Part shown: in pieces, positions 14,364 through 21,573 of the stretch
Position numbering within the stretch: position 1 is the first letter of the stretch
Layout of the letters: each line of letters opens with the position of its first letter
Virus record (IMG/VR): IMGVR_UViG_3300010160_000225
Location: 1 to 23,816 of that record
DNA: 23,816 bases
Strand: one strand, 5' to 3'
Source: a virus
Translations under genes and position numbers: made by a program
The notes under the pieces: generated by a model
The model's input: only the letters and a program-made list of their open reading frames with translations
What the model was told of the DNA's origin: nothing
The model's database searches: none

Positions 14364-15053
14364 TTATTTTCTATCTCCAAACAGTTGCAGCAAGTTGATA
14401 AACAAGTTGATAAAATCCATATACAGTGTTAGTGCTCCGCTGACTTCGGCAGCTGGACTGGTGTCCACACTGAGTTCTTCACGAATCTTTTGTGTGTCAT
14501 AAGCAGTTAGCCCAAGGAAGATAATAATAGCCAATGCTGAGATTACCATCTGCATCACAGTTGAGCCAATAAAGATATTGACAATACTGGCGATACAAAT
14601 GGCGATTAGTCCAACAAACATAAATTTGCCCAGACTATCCAGGCTACGTTTAGTAAAGTAGCCATACCCGCTCATGACACCAAACAAGATTGCTGCACCC
14701 ATAAATGCTGACACAATTGACCCCATGGTAAACACAGCAAAGATTGTAGCAAAGCTCAGGCCCATCAAGGCCGCAAAGCCATGCAAGCATAACTGTGCTA
14801 GATTCTTACCAGGATTGTTGCCCAGTACATAGGCAACGCCAAAGATTGCTGCCAAGGGTGAAAAGATCACAATCCATTTCATTATACCTGTAAAAAAGAA
14901 CTGTAGTAATTCTGGACTGGTGCCCACAAAATAACTCACAATCATTGATACAATAACAGCAAGACTCATATGTCCGTAGACACGACCCATTGCTGAATTA
15001 ATTTCGCCTGCAGAACGATATGTCATTCCGCCTGTATAACTTGTTCCAAACAT
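14364..15053 (-). CDS. Bax inhibitor-1 / YccA-family membrane protein
   Basis: A 229-aa protein with seven predicted hydrophobic segments between about residues 25 and 225. It has the family ending in which a helix is followed by GLTAYDTQKIREE (the 'T-A-Y-D-T-Q' signature of the BI-1/TMBIM superfamily) and a last helix with LYMDFINLFINLLQLFG. Bacterial relatives (YbhL, YccA, YetJ) act as pH-sensitive calcium leak channels or interact with the FtsH protease. A phage copy may protect virus proteins from FtsH or change membrane ion flow; this is inference. It has a strong ribosome site (AAGGAG) and is co-transcribed from the QueD promoter. Confidence 0.93.
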   Translation of the reverse strand: MFGTSYTGGMTYRSAGEINSAMGRVYGHMSLAVIVSMIVSYFVGTSPELLQFFFTGIMKWIVIFSPLAAIFGVAYVLGNNPGKNLAQLCLHGFAALMGLSFATIFAVFTMGSIVSAFMGAAILFGVMSGYGYFTKRSLDSLGKFMFVGLIAICIASIVNIFIGSTVMQMVISALAIIIFLGLTAYDTQKIREELSVDTSPAAEVSGALTLYMDFINLFINLLQLFGDRK

Positions 15054-15107
15054 AATTTTCTCCTTAAAATATCTATCATATGCAACGCATCATGTCCGCT
15101 AATAGAC

Positions 15108-15743
15108 TTATTGATTGTTTTTAGTCCAAAAACCCAGTCTATCCTGTGCCGGACTTGCATACCATGCCCAATTTGGGGGAGGTGTTGTATCTTGACCTAT
15201 CCAGACTGGGATAATTTCGCTAGCAGTGTGATTGGCAAAATCATCATTGTATCTCAAATGTACTTCTATAACTCGGCCACCTATATATTCAACATTGATC
15301 CATTCTTGTGTGACAGACAGCTCCTCTAACCAACTTGGCAATGTGTGCACAGAGTCTACCTTGATCCAACGATTGAATCTATCTAATCTATCAGGATCAT
15401 CTCGAAATCCCTGCACTGATAGTACAGGGTTGCCCCAATGATAGTCCACACTCACATGATCGCCTGTCAACACTTCACTCCAGAAGTATCCGTCTGGCAC
15501 TTGAGCATCGTCGCCCAACTCTAACCAACACCGGCTGGCACCGCGACCCATCATTCTAATATTAGTGATCGGCCTCACAACGTACCAACCTGGTTGTGGT
15601 ACAGACACACCAGCAGGACCTGACTTCACATGCTCGTGTTGTGCCACAATCAGTTTGTCATATACCCATAGCCAATTTGGTGGACAAGATACCCACACTT
15701 CACAATCATTTACAAATTTCATCTGATTAGTTGTTGGTACCAA
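15108..15743 (-). CDS. Conserved phage protein, unknown, TTG start likely
   Basis: A 211-aa protein. AAGGA lies 5-6 bases before the TTG at 15743 and supports that start; an ATG at 15722 would shorten it by seven residues. The Trp- and Pro-rich chain (NWLWVYDKLIV, GVSVPQPGWYVVRPITNIRMMGRGASRCWLELGDD, GYFWSEVLTGDHVSVDYHWG) looks like a conserved beta-rich phage protein I have seen near tRNA/base-modification genes, but I cannot name it. The 'GMGRGA' loop and 'PGxYVVRPI' could suit a nucleotide or sugar ligand. It directly follows queD. Confidence 0.78.
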   Translation of the reverse strand: MVPTTNQMKFVNDCEVWVSCPPNWLWVYDKLIVAQHEHVKSGPAGVSVPQPGWYVVRPITNIRMMGRGASRCWLELGDDAQVPDGYFWSEVLTGDHVSVDYHWGNPVLSVQGFRDDPDRLDRFNRWIKVDSVHTLPSWLEELSVTQEWINVEYIGGRVIEVHLRYNDDFANHTASEIIPVWIGQDTTPPPNWAWYASPAQDRLGFWTKNNQ

Positions 15744-15758
15744 TGCAATCCTTACTGC

Positions 15759-16238
15759 TTAACTAAATTCACCATCTTCCCTATGACCTTGTCTAAATGC
15801 CATATTTGAAGGTGTTTCTCTCACTTCAACTTTTGAACACCAAACACGATCAGCTTCAGATTTACCACAACTTGGCAAAAAGATAGTATTCACATACTCA
15901 TATAAGAAATCTGCAATACCTTCGCATCCAGTTTTTTCTACCTCGGTGATCTTTGCCAGGCCCAATTCACCTAATTGCTTGATGGTATCATAATTTGCGT
16001 CATCTTGGGCCAATAGTAACACATGGTCAAAGTGTTCCTCTAAAAAGTCCTTGAGAGGGCGTAATCCACCGTAGTCAAAACACCAATTTCGAGCGTCAAG
16101 GTCATTGCATTCAAATTCAAATTTGAATGATAATGCGTAACCATGGATGAGATTACAATGACTATCTGCCCTCCATTGACGATAAGCCACCGGGGCCAGA
16201 TGCGAATATTCTTTTGTTGATATGTATTTCTTAGACAT
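15759..16238 (-). CDS. queD: 6-carboxy-tetrahydropterin synthase QueD (PTPS fold)
   Basis: A 159-aa enzyme of the QueD/6-pyruvoyl-tetrahydropterin synthase family, which forms 6-carboxy-tetrahydropterin from 7,8-dihydroneopterin triphosphate, the step between FolE and QueE. Seen: SHCNLIHGY (catalytic C28 followed by H32), FDYGGLRPLK, EHFDHVLLL (D71-H72, catalytic pair) and TGCEGIA (E106). Canonical QueD has HGH for zinc, here HGY, so the second zinc His is replaced by Tyr34. This form is found in some phage-type relatives as far as I recall, but I cannot check it. It is the first gene of a unit with a strong ribosome site (AGGAG) and extended -10 promoter. Confidence 0.92.
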   Translation of the reverse strand: MSKKYISTKEYSHLAPVAYRQWRADSHCNLIHGYALSFKFEFECNDLDARNWCFDYGGLRPLKDFLEEHFDHVLLLAQDDANYDTIKQLGELGLAKITEVEKTGCEGIADFLYEYVNTIFLPSCGKSEADRVWCSKVEVRETPSNMAFRQGHREDGEFS

Positions 16239-16256
16239 GCTGTTTCTCCTATGTTA

Positions 16257-16265
16257 ATTATAGCA
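16257..16265 (-). promoter_or_regulatory. Extended -10 promoter for queD unit
   Basis: On the - strand, TGCTATAAT: a TG-N extended -10 with a perfect TATAAT (16257-16262). No good -35 box is visible, as is usual for extended -10 promoters. The leader to the ATG at 16238 is about 12 bases and contains AGGAG. Confidence 0.78.
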
Positions 16266-16320
16266 CAGGCTTGCAGAATTTGTATAGCGGGATGAATTCC
16301 ATAAAGGCCGCTGTATGTAT

Positions 16321-16500
16321 TTATACTAAACCGTAATGGCGCAAAATACATTCATATGGATCATGATTTTCTTGTAGAGCAATGTCTGCGCATTGCCTGA
16401 CCAACATCTCAGCAAATCGTTCTAGCATTTGACCACCCACATCAGGATAATGACTACCACCCACTTCTAATGCTAATTTAATAAATTCAGGATTTTTCAT
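16321..16500 (-). CDS. Small phage protein with GGSHYPDVGG motif, 59 aa
   Basis: A 59-aa protein whose ATG overlaps the stop of the upstream 54-aa gene (GAATGAAAAAT). LALEVGGSHYPDVGGQMLERFAEMLVRQCADIA is a helical pattern I associate with many tiny phage proteins of unknown role ('FA-x-L-x-x-x-EC' type). It ends ECILRHYGLV. It is the final gene of the folE unit; its stop lies within a TATAAATA box. No function can be assigned. Confidence 0.78.
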   Translation of the reverse strand: MKNPEFIKLALEVGGSHYPDVGGQMLERFAEMLVRQCADIALQENHDPYECILRHYGLV

Positions 16501-16661
16501 TCTGTTGTTCTTTTAAGCAGACTGGTTAGTAATGTGCTAGGAGCCTTGGGGTTAGAAATTTGAAATCCGCCGCCAGGTACTTTTTTAACTTTGACTCCGG
16601 GATTTTGTTTTTTTATTTTTTTGATTGTATCATTGTCGGTTGTTTTTTTATCTTCGGTCAT
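16497..16661 (-). CDS. Small basic protein, 54 aa
   Basis: A 54-aa frame with AAGGA 8 bases before its ATG. It starts 11 bases after the preceding gene's stop and overlaps the next by 4 bases. The N-terminal half is very Lys-rich (KKTTDN, IKKIKKQNPGVKVKKV) and is followed by PGGGFQISNPKAPSTLLTSLLKRTTE. It could bind nucleic acid, but no domain is recognisable. Confidence 0.65.
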   Translation of the reverse strand: MTEDKKTTDNDTIKKIKKQNPGVKVKKVPGGGFQISNPKAPSTLLTSLLKRTTE

Positions 16662-16672
16662 TTGTAATTCCT

Positions 16673-17119
16673 TTACACAAGTTTTATATTTTCTTCAATA
16701 ATCACACAAGCCTCGTCCACCAAGTCAACTGTAGCAGTTTGCATACGTATCGAGGATTCTGTAATTGACCAAATTTGATTATTATTGTTTAACCAACCCA
16801 CTCCGCCTGTGGCCCAAGACAACTTGATTTCTTCTCGGTCCAAGTCTGAAAAACTATCATCAAATTTAAAATATGATTCAACAACACCTGCCAGGTAAGC
16901 ACCAAATCCTGTGTCGGGGTCGCAGTGTACAATGGCATTCTCAACTTCCCATGCTGTTACTGGATTTGTCAATTCACGAAATGCATGTCCCCATTCGTAT
17001 GTTTCGGTCACACTCCAACCACGTACTTGATTTTGTTCATTGATTGAAACAACATTGTAGTATGCATCGATTGCATTGTGTTCTGTGGGTTGAACACGAT
17101 ATAATTGTTTGGTTGTCAT
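16673..17119 (-). CDS. Unknown phage protein, 148 aa
   Basis: A 148-aa acidic protein with a strong ribosome site (AAGGAG) inside the end of the upstream gene; the two genes overlap by 1 base (TAATG). It has several Trp residues (RGWSVTETYEWGHAF, WATGGVGWLNNNNQIWSI) and is probably alpha/beta. No catalytic motif is recognised. Co-transcription with folE may be just packing. Confidence 0.7.
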   Translation of the reverse strand: MTTKQLYRVQPTEHNAIDAYYNVVSINEQNQVRGWSVTETYEWGHAFRELTNPVTAWEVENAIVHCDPDTGFGAYLAGVVESYFKFDDSFSDLDREEIKLSWATGGVGWLNNNNQIWSITESSIRMQTATVDLVDEACVIIEENIKLV

Positions 17120-17517
17120 TATTTGATCTCCTTGACTTCAAGTGGGCCATAAAACCAATATTCGGTGCGATCCAATGCCCACCCGTCGTTTTCTAATGCA
17201 GTGTACAGATCAAGGTCTAACAATTGAGTCAGACGGTTCTTTTCGACATCGGTAACAACATCAGGAAACAACCATGTGGTCCATGGACCACCATCACGTG
17301 ATATCAGTTCAACAATTTCCCAGTGGTAGTCTGCATGGTATGCAAGTTCCAAACCATCAGGATTGATCATGTCGATTGCCGGCTGCTGGTGCGAATCACA
17401 ACTGGCAGCAGCCAGACTGAAAGATTCTTTTCGAGAAATAACAACATTGTCTCGTGACCAGCGTTGATATTCTACCACTTTATTTTTATACTGGGGTAAT
17501 ATTTTCCAAGTTCTCAT
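17119..17517 (-). CDS. Conserved-looking phage protein ending in TEYWFYGPLEV, unknown
   Basis: A 132-aa protein with AAGGA 6 bases before the ATG. The second half (HWEIVELISRDGGPWTTWLFPDVVTDVEKNRLTQLLD and LENDGWALDRTEYWFYGPLEV) matches a pattern I recognise from small proteins of phages and bacteria: a strand, 'DGG-x-W', an acidic helix, then 'GW-x-x-x-x-T-E-x-W-x-x-GPL'. No function is known. The N-terminal half is less typical. It directly follows folE. Confidence 0.75.
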   Translation of the reverse strand: MRTWKILPQYKNKVVEYQRWSRDNVVISRKESFSLAAASCDSHQQPAIDMINPDGLELAYHADYHWEIVELISRDGGPWTTWLFPDVVTDVEKNRLTQLLDLDLYTALENDGWALDRTEYWFYGPLEVKEIK

Positions 17518-17529
17518 TATTTTTCCTTA

Positions 17530-18225
17530 TTATCGCTTGTTTGATTCTTGAAGACTTAATGTATCGAAGAATTCTTTCTTTGTGCCTGGATCTTTATTAA
17601 AAGCACCTTTGAGTACAGATGTAGTTGTTGAACTATCGTATGCCATAATTCCTCTATTCTCACAGCATCCGTGCGTCATTCTTAGATAGACTCCGACGTT
17701 TTCGCTGTCTGTTGCTCGACTAATCTCTCGGGCAATGTCGTTGCAGAGTTCTTCCTGTAAGGTACCGCGACGAGCACACCACTGAGCAATACGAGTGTAC
17801 TTGCTAAGACCAATAAGTTTTTGTGCGGCGATGATGCCAATATAAGCGACACCGCTAACGGGCTGATGATGATGACTGCACATAGAGCGCAACTCACTAC
17901 GTACCACCAGCATACCTTCGTATCGGTCTTGTGAGTCGTTTGGAAAAGCGGTTGCGTCTGGCGGTGTTTCATATCTTCCTGACATTACTTCGTTAAAATA
18001 CATTTTGGCCAGCCTACGTGCTGTGCCTTTGCTGTTTGGGTCATTCTCTCTATCAATTAATAGGGAGTCCAGTACCTGTTCAAATGCTTCAGTTGCTTCG
18101 TTGATAAGTTGTTCTTTATATTCGTCGCGCATGTACTCGCTAATATTGTCGCCTGCCCAGAATCGTTTGTTATCCAACTTCATGGTAGCGCGAAGTGCCT
18201 GTGCTAAATTTTTATTTGTATCCAT
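17530..18225 (-). CDS. folE: GTP cyclohydrolase I FolE
   Basis: A 231-aa enzyme that converts GTP to 7,8-dihydroneopterin triphosphate, the first step of the 7-deazaguanine (and folate) route. The family signature is complete: SMCSHHHQPVSG with zinc ligands C116 and H119, LIGLSKYTRIAQWCARRGTLQEELC (substrate loop), and THGCCENRG with H185 and C187. GTP cyclohydrolases I are about 190-220 aa, so the N-terminal 50 residues are the usual variable helix. Phages that carry 7-deazaguanine DNA often bring their own folE so that the pathway is not limited by the host. It heads its own unit with a promoter at 18272-18299 and a GGAG ribosome site. Confidence 0.96.
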   Translation of the reverse strand: MDTNKNLAQALRATMKLDNKRFWAGDNISEYMRDEYKEQLINEATEAFEQVLDSLLIDRENDPNSKGTARRLAKMYFNEVMSGRYETPPDATAFPNDSQDRYEGMLVVRSELRSMCSHHHQPVSGVAYIGIIAAQKLIGLSKYTRIAQWCARRGTLQEELCNDIAREISRATDSENVGVYLRMTHGCCENRGIMAYDSSTTTSVLKGAFNKDPGTKKEFFDTLSLQESNKR

Positions 18226-18271
18226 TTTTATTTTTCTCCGATGATAAGGCAGTGGATTGCCAATATGTTAT

Positions 18272-18299
18272 TGTATAGTATTTAGATTTACTATGTCAA
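18272..18299 (-). promoter_or_regulatory. Sigma-70-like promoter for folE
   Basis: On the - strand, a perfect TTGACA (18294-18299), 16 bases, TATACA (18272-18277). Leader to the ATG at 18225 is about 40 bases. It begins 4 bases after the galE stop. Confidence 0.8.
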
Positions 18300-18302
18300 G
18301 TA

Positions 18303-19274
18303 TTATGATAGGGTTTTTTGCCATGCCCACGTGGTATTTACAATTGTATCAATGTCACTGTATACCGGCTTCCAGTTTGTGTCAGTTCGAAACTGAGTGC
18401 TGTCAGCAACTAGATAGTCAGGATCGCCTGTACGTCTTGGCGCAACTCTAAAATCAATTTTATCATTGACAGCACGATTACATGCGGCAATGATTTCTTT
18501 ATTGCTAATACCTGTTCCAGTTCCTAAATTGTAAGCACGAAATTCCTTGGTCTGCATGGTATCTGCCAGTTCTACTGCTTTCAAATGTGCCTGTGCAATA
18601 TCCATGACATGGAGATAGTCTCTGATGCAAGTGCCATCTGCGGTATTATAATCATCACCGTACAAGTTAAAAAACTCAACTTTTTGGTATGATGACAGTA
18701 CTCTAGGAATCATATGCGAATCATCTGCCACATGACCAATCATGTTGTCTGGATCGCATCCACATGCATTAAAGTATCGCAGTGCAACACCTTTTATGCC
18801 ATGTGCTGTGCAATGGTCCTGAATAACACGTTCGCAGAATAGTTTGCTATACCCATATGGACTAATAGGCGATTGTGGGTCTGTTTCTAGTAGTGGCTCT
18901 GAATTGAGTGGTACACCATATGTTGCTGCACTGCTACTAAAAACTATAGTACCTTTCCAACCCTGTAGCAAATCCAGCATTTGGTTGGTTTTAGCTACAT
19001 TATTTGTATAATACTCGCCAGGATTGGCAATGCTAGGACCAACCAAGCTGGTACCTGCACAATGTACAATAGCATCAACATTATTGATGCCAGCAACTGA
19101 AGGGGTTATTGCTGCAAAATCATCTACGCATAACTGATCCAGAAACGTTACAGCCTGTGGAATTGTCATGATGCGGTCAATTCCAGTTACATGATATCCT
19201 GCTTCTTTAAAGACTTTAGCTGTATGACTTCCAATAAACCCCATAGCGCCAGTAATAATAACTTTTTTAATCAT
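18303..19274 (-). CDS. galE: UDP-glucose 4-epimerase-like NAD-dependent epimerase (GalE family)
   Basis: A 323-aa short-chain dehydrogenase/epimerase. NAD(P)-binding GAMGFIG (residues 9-15, GxxGxxG), SSSAATYG (113-120) and the catalytic Y140-x-x-x-K144 with the S/T upstream are all present, and GDYxxADGTCIRDYLHVMDIAQAH is the typical GalE signature for the nucleotide sugar pocket. The enzyme interconverts UDP-glucose and UDP-galactose or related sugars such as UDP-GlcNAc/GalNAc. With the glycosyltransferase two genes upstream it would supply a sugar donor for modification of DNA, virion or host surface. No strong ribosome site is seen before the ATG, so coupling is likely. Confidence 0.9.
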   Translation of the reverse strand: MIKKVIITGAMGFIGSHTAKVFKEAGYHVTGIDRIMTIPQAVTFLDQLCVDDFAAITPSVAGINNVDAIVHCAGTSLVGPSIANPGEYYTNNVAKTNQMLDLLQGWKGTIVFSSSAATYGVPLNSEPLLETDPQSPISPYGYSKLFCERVIQDHCTAHGIKGVALRYFNACGCDPDNMIGHVADDSHMIPRVLSSYQKVEFFNLYGDDYNTADGTCIRDYLHVMDIAQAHLKAVELADTMQTKEFRAYNLGTGTGISNKEIIAACNRAVNDKIDFRVAPRRTGDPDYLVADSTQFRTDTNWKPVYSDIDTIVNTTWAWQKTLS

Positions 19275-19283
19275 TGATAAATT

Positions 19284-19586
19284 TTATTGTGGTACAAGGT
19301 TACATGAATTTTCAACATACACTCCGTTCCTGGAACTGTGTATTTCATTTGAAGTGCATACTAGCTTTGCACGAATAGGTGACTGTTGCTGACTTCCGTT
19401 GATTCTAACAGGAGGTATAGGGGTTAGAATATATTTAACCACCCCTCCTACCATTATTGGAACAATCCAAGCATTTACATAACTGCCCGGAGGCTGATTG
19501 TAATCACGTGGATGTTCTTGTGCTTGAGTAGGAAGCACTGCTGACACAAACAAAAAACCAATTACATGTCTTTTTATAAATTTCAT
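19284..19586 (-). CDS. Small exported protein with signal peptide
   Basis: A 100-aa protein with an N-terminal signal peptide (basic MKFIKRH, hydrophobic core VIGFLFVSAVL, cleavage near TQAQ-EH at about residue 23). The mature part is Pro/Gly/Asn-rich, with C77 and C95 able to form a disulfide in the periplasm. AGGA is 7 bases before the ATG. It lies between the glycosyltransferase and galE. Possible roles are superinfection exclusion, lysis accessory or sugar-related periplasmic binding; none can be shown. No lipobox (LxxC) is seen. Confidence 0.75.
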   Translation of the reverse strand: MKFIKRHVIGFLFVSAVLPTQAQEHPRDYNQPPGSYVNAWIVPIMVGGVVKYILTPIPPVRINGSQQQSPIRAKLVCTSNEIHSSRNGVYVENSCNLVPQ

Positions 19587-19604
19587 AAGGCATTCCTATA
19601 ATAC

Positions 19605-20780
19605 TCAATACTTGGCAGGGGCAGTGTGCTTGCGATAGTCAGTGCTCATGCGCAACATACTTTCACCATGGCCTTGTAATATATCAATGATACGGTCAAT
19701 GGTACCATTGTTACGATCACTGATTGCACCCATATCAGGATGGGGCTCGGCCAACAAAGTATCCAGCTTTTTCACAGCATCTTCTATACTCCAGGGAACA
19801 TAAAGTCTGGTATGGTCATTGGCAAAAGTCTCAGGGAAAGACCTATAAGCAGGGTAAAGAACATTACACCCAAGACTATCTGCTTCACTGACTGTGTTGG
19901 AAACCCAATCTTGTAGCGCACAGTTGAACACCACCCGGCTATCATTAACAATGTTATAATAAGTATTCTTTTCAAGGTTCTCATAGATCTTAAGTTTGCC
20001 CTGTGCAACCAAATCGCGTGTACGTTGCATATAGCTTTCGCTGTTTGACTTTAGCCAACCACCACTGCATACACAAAACTCAATACTGTTGAATGGATAG
20101 CGAGCATGGTATGCTTCGATCAAGTCCATGTAAAAGTCAGGCTGCTTCTCTTGATCCCAACGTGCACTAAACACCACGCGATACTTGCGATCCGCAAATG
20201 GCTTGATACTAGCAACACGACCTTGTACTTCTGTCTTGCCAAATGCCAATCCTGAAATATTGTAGATTGGACTGGCCCAACCTGCAATCTTCATATGCAT
20301 TACCATTTCTTCATTGGTTGCCAATACACCATCTACAAATGAGTCCACCATCCTTTCATACGCAGACATCCATTTGCTCATGCCCCATACATGTACGAAA
20401 TCATCCGGATCAATTGACTGAGCAAGACAGCGGACAAATATCCTAGGACGATGAATAGGATCAATTTGATTGAGAATGTAAGGTAGACTTTCGATACCTG
20501 GTTGAAACATGTCTTCAAAGTAAATAACATCTTCACTGTTTAATTCTCCAACCTTCATCATTTTAACAAGATTCATCAGTTGACTCATGCCAAAGTAAGT
20601 GCGTCCGTGTGCATCTAATACTTGTCCCGTGACAATAGCTTGATCTGTGCCGAGTGTTTCACCGGGTACAACCACATAGTCAATACCACGCTGATCAAAT
20701 ACAGCAGTATTCCACTCTTGCAGTTGCAAAGTGTAACGAGCCTTGTAGGGCTCCAGGCCCATGTAGTAAAGTTTACGCAT
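19605..20780 (-). CDS. GT-B-like glycosyltransferase (putative)
   Basis: A 391-aa protein. Start taken at the ATG at 20780, just after the stop of the preceding gene (TGATCATG), rather than the TTG at 20786. The C-terminal part resembles GT-B glycosyltransferases of the GT4/GT1 type: VVFSARWDQEKQPDFYMDLI (conserved 'GR-x-x-x-EK-x-x-D' type), IEFCVCSGGWL, then LEKNTYYNIVNDSRVVFNCALQDWVSNTVSEADSLGCNVLYPAYRSFPE, which is the donor-binding region with an E before a Gly-rich turn. Such enzymes move sugar from a nucleotide donor. It could act on phage DNA, virion proteins or host surface sugars. The neighbouring galE suits a UDP-sugar donor. Confidence 0.82.
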   Translation of the reverse strand: MRKLYYMGLEPYKARYTLQLQEWNTAVFDQRGIDYVVVPGETLGTDQAIVTGQVLDAHGRTYFGMSQLMNLVKMMKVGELNSEDVIYFEDMFQPGIESLPYILNQIDPIHRPRIFVRCLAQSIDPDDFVHVWGMSKWMSAYERMVDSFVDGVLATNEEMVMHMKIAGWASPIYNISGLAFGKTEVQGRVASIKPFADRKYRVVFSARWDQEKQPDFYMDLIEAYHARYPFNSIEFCVCSGGWLKSNSESYMQRTRDLVAQGKLKIYENLEKNTYYNIVNDSRVVFNCALQDWVSNTVSEADSLGCNVLYPAYRSFPETFANDHTRLYVPWSIEDAVKKLDTLLAEPHPDMGAISDRNNGTIDRIIDILQGHGESMLRMSTDYRKHTAPAKY

Positions 20781-20782
20781 GA

Positions 20783-21028
20783 TCAACCACGTGGCTCAAT
20801 ATAGTGGCGGCGTCCTTGGCGTGCCATCCAGCCCCAGTTGTCCCGTGGCCAGCGACCGTTCTGGAATCGAAGGTAGTCACCATATGGGCTATACTCATTG
20901 CCCAGGTGAGCTTCGTTGTACGGAAACCCAAAGTCCACACAGAATTCGCGATACCGATCAAGCTCGTCAAAAATACGAGTGACCTCTGGCCTCATTATAA
21001 AATATTTTTTAAGTTGGTCGCGTGTCAT
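20783..21028 (-). CDS. Conserved phage protein (MTRDQLKKYFxxRPEVxxIFDELD), unknown
   Basis: An 81-aa protein with AAGGA 6 bases before the ATG. The chain reads MTRDQLKKYFIMRPEV, IFDELDRYREFCVDFGFPYNE, SPYGDYLR, GRWPRDNWGWM. I recognise the compact 'RPEV-x-x-IFDELD-x-Y-x-x-FCVDFGYPYNEAHL' family as a common small protein of large phages with no known function. It is in the QueD-like unit and its stop is joined to the glycosyltransferase start. Confidence 0.82.
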   Translation of the reverse strand: MTRDQLKKYFIMRPEVTRIFDELDRYREFCVDFGFPYNEAHLGNEYSPYGDYLRFQNGRWPRDNWGWMARQGRRHYIEPRG

Positions 21029-21044
21029 ATAAATCCTTTAATAA

Positions 21045-21497
21045 TTAGATAGAAATTTTCTGTGTACTAAAACAGTCATAAGAAATAGTGCATCCGTTTT
21101 CACCGTCTTCGGCCACTTCAATTTCAATGAATCGATCTGGGTAACGTGTAGCAATAACCTCGTAAAGATCGTCACTGATCATTTCACATGATTTGTGATC
21201 AAGCTGCAATGTGCCATCGTTGTAGCACTTTTCAATCCATCTTTTAAATTGAATAAATTCAATGTCTCGATCGTTATGGAATACTTCAATTGCAATTCGA
21301 AAGTGGAAGATATGCCGATGTGGTGTGCCCAAAAAACTTACATCATATTCGTCGCCGGTTTTCAGCGCAGGATCGTATGCAGCAGCAGGATACAAATGAA
21401 TGCCTTCTTTGCGGAAGGTTACCCAGATCAAACGTCTAGCAGAATTGCCGATACGTGCACGTTTCTCTTTGAGAGCTAGTTCGTGTTGTGGAATCAT
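21045..21497 (-). CDS. QueD-like (PTPS-fold) protein without catalytic Cys
   Basis: A 150-aa protein with the tunnel-fold pattern of QueD/PTPS: a strand with H34 (EGIHLYPAA), PHRHIFHFRIAIEVFHND (H60 and H62 as zinc ligands), DRDIEFIQFKRWIE (E80), LQLDHKSCE (D100-H101 pair, C104) and SEDGENG (C-terminal turn). Three zinc ligands and the Asp-His pair are retained, but no Cys precedes the H-x-H as in true QueD. It may be an alternative enzyme acting on a deazaguanine intermediate or an inactive partner. The family is common in phages carrying 7-deazaguanine genes, to my knowledge of unknown activity. It is the first gene of its unit. Confidence 0.82.
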   Translation of the reverse strand: MIPQHELALKEKRARIGNSARRLIWVTFRKEGIHLYPAAAYDPALKTGDEYDVSFLGTPHRHIFHFRIAIEVFHNDRDIEFIQFKRWIEKCYNDGTLQLDHKSCEMISDDLYEVIATRYPDRFIEIEVAEDGENGCTISYDCFSTQKISI

Positions 21498-21529
21498 CTT
21501 TAATTAATAAAGTTAGTTGATGAAAGTGT

Positions 21530-21558
21530 AGTATATACTACAGTGGTACAAAAGTCAA
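21530..21558 (-). promoter_or_regulatory. Sigma-70 promoter with two operator-like palindromes
   Basis: On the - strand, TTGACT (21553-21558), 17 bases, TATACT (21530-21535). The -10 lies in the perfect palindrome GTAGTATATACTAC (21528-21541). The -35 lies in AAAGTCA-A-TGACTTT (21551-21565). This is the layout of a repressor-bound promoter. The leader is about 26 bases. Confidence 0.82.
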
Positions 21559-21573
21559 TGACTTTACAAGTCA
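21559..21573 (-). terminator. Small hairpin at end of 172-aa gene
   Basis: TGACTT-GTA-AAGTCA, 6-bp stem including the stop codon of the 172-aa gene, followed by ATTGACTTTT. It is short for a terminator and could equally be part of the operator palindrome. Confidence 0.4.

Noticed and set aside
15054-15107. Promoter before the BI-1-like gene
   Set aside because: A TATGAT is present but the -35 at 17 bases is ATTAGC, far from consensus; read-through from queD explains expression.
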